From assembly GCA_030544685.1 (NCBI GenBank), contig CP086683.1, positions 5,084,001 to 5,148,000 on the forward strand: a stretch of 64,000 nucleotides of DNA, written 5' to 3'. How positions within the stretch are numbered: the stretch's first letter is position 1; every line of letters starts with the position of its first letter. Made by a program: the position numbers and the translations under genes. Positions 60,067 to 64,000 of the stretch are shown here, piece by piece. Below the pieces are notes generated by a model. The model worked only from the letters and a program-made list of their open reading frames with translations. It was not told the origin of the DNA and ran no database searches. The stretch comes from Pseudomonas sp. B21_DOA (GTDB taxonomy: Bacteria > Pseudomonadota > Gammaproteobacteria > Pseudomonadales > Pseudomonadaceae).

Positions 60067-60865
60067 ATGCGCAATGGTTCAGTAAGTATCGCCGTGTCGG
60101 ACATCATCGCCGCGACGAGACGGTACGCTTTAGTAGGGATGCTAGGCTGGCAGGACGTTCGCCAGCGCTATAGAAGGTCGGCACTCGGACCGTTCTGGCT
60201 GACTATCAGCATGGGCGTCATGATCGCCACCATCGGTGTGGTTTTCGGTCAGATTTTCAATTCTCCGATTCAGGAATTCCTGCCTTTTCTCGCGATCGGC
60301 ATGATTCTCTGGAGCTTCATGTCCACGGTGATCACCGAAGGCTGCACCGGGTTCATTGCCGCCGAAGGCATCATCAAGCAATTACCGATCCCCCTGTTTG
60401 CCCACATCATGCGCATGATCTGGCGCAACATCCTGATTCTGGGTCACAACATCGTGATCTTTCCACTGGTACTGCTGGCCGTCGGCAAACCGCTGACCTG
60501 GTTGGCCCTGATCAGCATTCCGGGTTTTTCCTGGCACTGCTCAACTTGACCTGGATCGCCCTTCTGCTGGGCATTCTGTGTGCGCGCTACCGTGATCTGC
60601 CCCAGATTGTCGGAAGTTTGTTGCAAGTCGTGTTTTACCTCACGCCAATCATGTGGATGCCAAGCTTGCTGCCGCAACGGGCAGGTCTGTACCTGCTCGA
60701 TCTGAACCCGGCCTACCATGTCATGTCGGTGGTTCGATCCCCGCTGATCGGGCAGTTGCCCACCGCTACCAACTGGTGGGTTTCCTGGGCATGGCCGTCG
60801 TCGGCTGGGCTTTCGCGCTCGTGGTTTACGGCCGTTACAAGCGCCGCATCGCATACTGGCTCTGA
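60067..60865 (+). pseudogene. wzm: Wzm, O-antigen ABC exporter permease, two frameshifts as sequenced
   Basis: A 266-residue ABC-2 type permease after repair. The amphipathic start (WQDVRQRYRRSALGPFWLTIS) is the ABC-2 family signature. About six membrane helices follow, with the LNPAYHVMSVVRSPLIG segment near the end. Breaks: a T-run at 60525-60529 (gives GFFLALLNLTWIALLL) and a TTT run at 60781-60783 (gives NWWVFLGMAVVGWAFAL). It exports finished undecaprenyl-linked polysaccharide. The start is uncertain: ATG 60067 or TTG 60043. Confidence 0.87.
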
Positions 60866-60877
60866 GAAGAACGACTA

Positions 60878-61621
60878 ATGTCCTTGATCGAATTCAAAAA
60901 TGTCTGTGTAGATTTTCCGATCTATAACGCGAACGGACGCTCGCTGAAAAAGCGTCTGATGCAAGTGGCTACCGGCGGTCAGTTAGGTGCGGATCAACAG
61001 GGCCGAGTGATTGTCAGAGCTCTCGAAGACCTGACTTTCACGCTCCGCGACGGGGATCGGGTCGGCCTCCTTGGACACAACGGCGCCGGCAAGAGCACGC
61101 TGCTGCGCTTGCTCAGCAGCGTGTACGAACCTTCCTCCGGCACCGCCGTGATCAAGGGAGAAATCGGCTCGTTGATCGACATATCACTGGGTACGGATCC
61201 GGAAGCGACCGGCCGGGAAAACATTTTCCTGCGCGGCGGCATTCTTGGCATGACCAAGTCGGAGATCGCCGAAAAGCTCGACGAGATCATCGAATTCTCC
61301 GAGCTTGGTGATTTTGTCGACATGCCGATCCGCACTTATTCGTCAGGGATGCACTTGCGTCTGGCGTTTGCGGTTTCGACGACGATAAAACCGGAAATTC
61401 TGTTGATGGACGAATGGCTTTCGGTGGGCGATGAAGGCTTCAAGCACAAAGCCGAAATCCGCATGAACGAGCTGGTGAAATCGACCAATATCCTGGTGAT
61501 TGCCAGCCACTCGCGCGAACTCGTCATGCACACCTGTAATCGAGTGCTGTGGCTGGAGCACGGGAAAATAAAAATGGATGGCGACCCGGCGACGGTCACC
61601 GCAGCTTATTTCGGAGCTTGA
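60878..61621 (+). CDS. wzt: Wzt, O-antigen ABC exporter ATPase (short form)
   Basis: A 247-residue ATPase. Walker A is GHNGAGKST, the signature is YSSGMHLRL, Walker B ILLMDEWLSVGDEGF, and H-loop IASHS, the typical polysaccharide-exporter set. It lacks the C-terminal carbohydrate-binding domain (~150-180 residues) found in Wzt proteins that recognise a capped chain end, so it resembles the Klebsiella O2a-type exporter, which needs no terminal modification. Follows wzm by 12 bp. Confidence 0.92.
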   Translation: MSLIEFKNVCVDFPIYNANGRSLKKRLMQVATGGQLGADQQGRVIVRALEDLTFTLRDGDRVGLLGHNGAGKSTLLRLLSSVYEPSSGTAVIKGEIGSLIDISLGTDPEATGRENIFLRGGILGMTKSEIAEKLDEIIEFSELGDFVDMPIRTYSSGMHLRLAFAVSTTIKPEILLMDEWLSVGDEGFKHKAEIRMNELVKSTNILVIASHSRELVMHTCNRVLWLEHGKIKMDGDPATVTAAYFGA

Positions 61622-61626
61622 GGCAG

Positions 61627-62166
61627 ATGAACAGCATTAAGCGCAACGGGGTGGATATACAGGTGGCTTTCACGCTGGCCTCCAGCCGCCTGCACGCCAA
61701 GAACCTCATTGAAACGGGGGCTGATGTCCCGGCGGAGGTTGTCGCGACCAAGCCAGGCATGAAACTGATCGTACGCCACTATACGAAACAGGCGCTTGTG
61801 CGTATTGCGCATCGCCTTGTCAGAGCGGCCCGACCGGTCACCCGACCACTATTGTTCCGCCTGCGCAACTACTTCACCTCCACCCTCCGCCAGGAAATGC
61901 TGGAAGAGTTCACCAAGCTGCAGAAAATTCAGTACCAGCAGCACCAGCAGATCGTTCTCGAATTTCAGCGCCTGGCGAACTCGGCGAAGATCCAGGCCCG
62001 ACTGTCGCAAAAAATCTTTTCCGGCCAGCACTCGCTGGAAAGTCTGCAACAACAACTTGACCGTATCGAACGGAAATGTCCGGGCGTCGACCGTCAACCG
62101 GCTGTCGATTCGCCTCAGGGCGAGGCCACGGCCGCTCCTCGACAAGCCAGAGGTGAAGGTGCATGA
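61627..62166 (+). CDS. Coiled-coil protein of unknown function
   Basis: A 179-residue protein with no recognised domain. After ~75 residues of mixed sequence comes a long glutamine-rich coiled coil (residues ~95-155, LRQEMLEEFTKLQKIQYQQHQ, then LESLQQQLDRIERK). The Pro/Ala tail is disordered-looking. It starts 5 bp after wzt and overlaps the next acetyltransferase gene by 4 bp. Its place in the export operon suggests a role in chain length or assembly, but nothing in the sequence proves it. Confidence 0.65.
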   Translation: MNSIKRNGVDIQVAFTLASSRLHAKNLIETGADVPAEVVATKPGMKLIVRHYTKQALVRIAHRLVRAARPVTRPLLFRLRNYFTSTLRQEMLEEFTKLQKIQYQQHQQIVLEFQRLANSAKIQARLSQKIFSGQHSLESLQQQLDRIERKCPGVDRQPAVDSPQGEATAAPRQARGEGA

Positions 62167-62791
62167 AAAGTGAAGTGATCGTCGTCGGTGCCGGCGGGCA
62201 CGCCAAGGTGTGTATCGAATTGCTGCGAGCCCAAGGCGATAGCGTCGCTTACTGCGTAGGTAATCCGGACAGTCCGGATACCTGCCTGGGGGTTCCCGTA
62301 CTTAAAAATGACGAACACCTCGCGGCGCTTCGCAATGATGGCTACGAAAAGGCATTCATCGCGATCGGCTCCAATTCGGTGCGAAACAAGCTGGCCGCAA
62401 AGGCGACCCAGCTGGGGTTTGGCCTGGTCAATGCGATCAGTCCGGCAGCAGTGGTATCACCTTCAGCTAATTTGGGGAGGGAATCGCCGTCATGGCCGGC
62501 GCCGTTATCAATGCCGAGGCGAAAATTTCGGACCTGTGCATCGTCAATACCGGCGCCACTATCGATCACGATTGCGTGATTGGCGAGGCGGTCCATATCG
62601 CTCCGCAATGCGCGCTGGCGGGCAATGTGCATGTGGGCAAGCTCAGCTTTATCGGTGTCGGCAGCAAAATCATCCCCGAGGTTCATATTGGTGAGTCGGT
62701 GATGGTAGGTGCCGGCAGCGTCGTCATTTCGAACATCGGGTCGGCAACTACAGTCGTAGGCGTGCCAGCCAAAGTTCTACACAAAATTTGA
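62163..62791 (+). pseudogene. NeuD/PerB-like sugar O/N-acetyltransferase, frameshifted as sequenced
   Basis: A 209-residue left-handed beta-helix acetyltransferase of the PglD/NeuD family after repair. The N-terminal Rossmann-like part is VIVVGAGGHAKVCIELLRAQG. The C-terminal hexapeptide repeats include VNTGATIDHDCVIGEAVHIAP, with the catalytic His. One extra G in a run (62474-62477) joins ANLGEGIAVMAGAVINAE. Next to the perosamine-synthase-like gene, it is the best candidate for a GDP-perosamine N-acetyltransferase (PerB). Confidence 0.82.
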
Positions 62792-62801
62792 AGGAACAAG
62801 C

Positions 62802-63904
62802 ATGAATCGTATTTCTGTTGCACAACCGAAGCTTGCCGGAAACGAACGTAAGTATGTGCTGGATTGCCTGGATACCAACTGGATTTCCTCGAACGGCAAA
62901 TACATCGGCGCCTTCGAAGAAAGCTTCGCAGCATTCTGCGGCGTCAAGCACGCGATCGCGACCAACAACGGCACCACTGCACTGCACCTGGCATTGGTCG
63001 TGCTCGACCTGCAACCGGGCGATGAAGTCATCATTCCGACAGTGACCTACATTGCCACCGCCAATGCCGTGCGCTACTGCGGAGCGACGCCTGTATTGGT
63101 GGACGTTTGCGCCGATACGATGAACATCGATCCGCAGACCATCGAAAGCAAGATCACCGCGAAGACCAAAGGCATCATCCCGGTGCACCTGTACGGTCAC
63201 CCTGCGCAAATGGATGTCGTCAACGAAATCGCCCGCAAACACAACCTGTGGGTGGTGGAAGACGCGGCCGAAGCCCATGGCGCCGAGGTCAAGGGCAGCA
63301 AGGTTGGCAGCCTCGGCACGTGCGCAACCTTCAGTTTTTTGGCAACAAGATCGTCACCACTGGTGAGGGCGGCATGATTACCACCAACGATGATGAGCTG
63401 GCGGCGAAACTGCGCCTGTTCCGTGGTCAGGGCATGGACCCGAAGCGTCGTTACTGGTTTCCAGTGGTCGGCTACAACTACCGCATGACCAACATTCAGG
63501 CAGCGATCGGTCTGGCGCAGATGGAAAACATTGATACTGCCCTGGCAGATCGTGATCGGCTCGCTGGCTGGTATAACGAAGCGCTGGCCGACCTGGCTGG
63601 CAAAATCGTGTTGCCGACCGAGGCCTCCTGGGCCAAACAGGTTTTCTGGATGTACAACATCTTCCTGAGCGATGGCGACGAGCACAAACGTGACGAAGTC
63701 ATGCAAAAGCTTGATGCCATGGGTATCGAAACCCGCCCGGTCTTCTACCCGATGCACGTGCTGCCACCGTACAAGGAGGACAGTACCTACCCTGTTGCAG
63801 ACTTGTGGTCGGGACGGGGCATCAATTTGCCGACGCATCAGGACCTGACTCAGGATGACATCATCAGAATTGCAGCCAGCCTGCGTGAGGTCCTGGCCGA
63901 CTGA
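62802..63904 (+). pseudogene. per: Perosamine-synthase-like aminotransferase, frameshifted as sequenced
   Basis: A 367-residue PLP-dependent aminotransferase after repair. N-terminus PKLAGNERKYVLDCLDTNWISSNGKYI, PLP lysine in FSFFGNKIVTTGEGGMI, and RYWFPVVGYNYRMTNIQAAIGLAQME. These match GDP-4-keto-6-deoxymannose 4-aminotransferases (Per/RfbE), 364-371 residues long. It draws on the Gmd product. The break is at a T-run (63335-63340). SD is AAGGAAC. Confidence 0.82.
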
Positions 63905-64000
63905 TGAAAATCGCCCTTTGCTCCACATTCGTGCCCTTCATCAGAGGGGCGGAAGGAATATCGTCGACTGGCTGGCCTCCACGCTGACGGCAGCCGGCCA
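63904..64000 (+). pseudogene. Start of a further glycosyltransferase (partial, frameshifted)
   Basis: ATG 63904 overlaps the per stop (TGATG). MKIALCSTFVPFIRG is a GT4-like opening. The frame breaks at a GGGG run (63945-63948); one extra G gives IRGGGRNIVDWLASTLTAAG, a typical glycosyltransferase N-terminus. The rest lies beyond the window. Confidence 0.6.

Overview
The window reads as chromosomal DNA of a Pseudomonas, most likely from the P. fluorescens group. It is GC-rich overall. It carries an OprI-type murein lipoprotein, an EF-P/EarP pair, CysB, the short LysR/DUF1127 and OhrR/Ohr units usual in Pseudomonas, and many copies of the GTGGGAGCGGGC-type REP doublets. The species call is inferred from gene content only. 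No tRNA, rRNA, CRISPR array, phage or insertion sequence was recognised.

Layout. 1-8.7 kb: a partial ycaQ-like gene, regulators, a TauE/SafE permease, ohrR-ohr-esterase, earP-efp and a Gre-like factor. 8.7-24 kb: cysB, a universal stress protein, 5'-nucleotidase, a PanE-like reductase, a PilZ protein, DAHP synthase, oprI, an L,D-transpeptidase, tesA/ybbA/ybbP, greB, a small conserved-looking gene behind a structured leader RNA, doxX and mltF. 24-30.8 kb: tatD, a chemoreceptor, a thioesterase, a CHAD protein, a lipoprotein and a patatin. 30.9-39.2 kb: the complete kdpFABCDE potassium-uptake locus with a KdpE-box-like site and two unrelated repeat insertions. 39.5-43.7 kb: an amino acid/ethanolamine permease, TetR, a FabF-like synthase and ComEA. 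43.8-64 kb: a large surface-polysaccharide locus.

The polysaccharide locus has three parts. (i) wbpM, wbpL and an epimerase form the initiation block. (ii) An aminotransferase, a GtrB-like transferase, an acyltransferase/ketoisomerase fusion, GtrA and two large membrane proteins look like a GtrABC-style O-antigen decoration module that makes its own 3-amino sugar. (iii) gmd, rmd, wzm, wzt, a coiled-coil protein, a NeuD/PerB-like acetyltransferase and a perosamine-synthase-like aminotransferase, with glycosyltransferases, form an ABC-exported D-rhamnose / N-acetylperosamine polymer system. The sugar-nucleotide genes in (iii) share the GDP-4-keto-6-deoxymannose intermediate made by Gmd.

Caution for any reader: I count 26 reading-frame breaks in 20 genes plus the truncated last gene. 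Every one is repaired by adding a single base, nearly always to a homopolymer, and each full-length repair gives a family-typical protein. They hit essential-type genes (DAHP synthase, kdpA, kdpB, wzm) at about one per 2.5 kb. I interpret them as systematic homopolymer undercalls in the sequence, not as real pseudogenes. They are typed 'pseudogene' only because the frame is broken as given.
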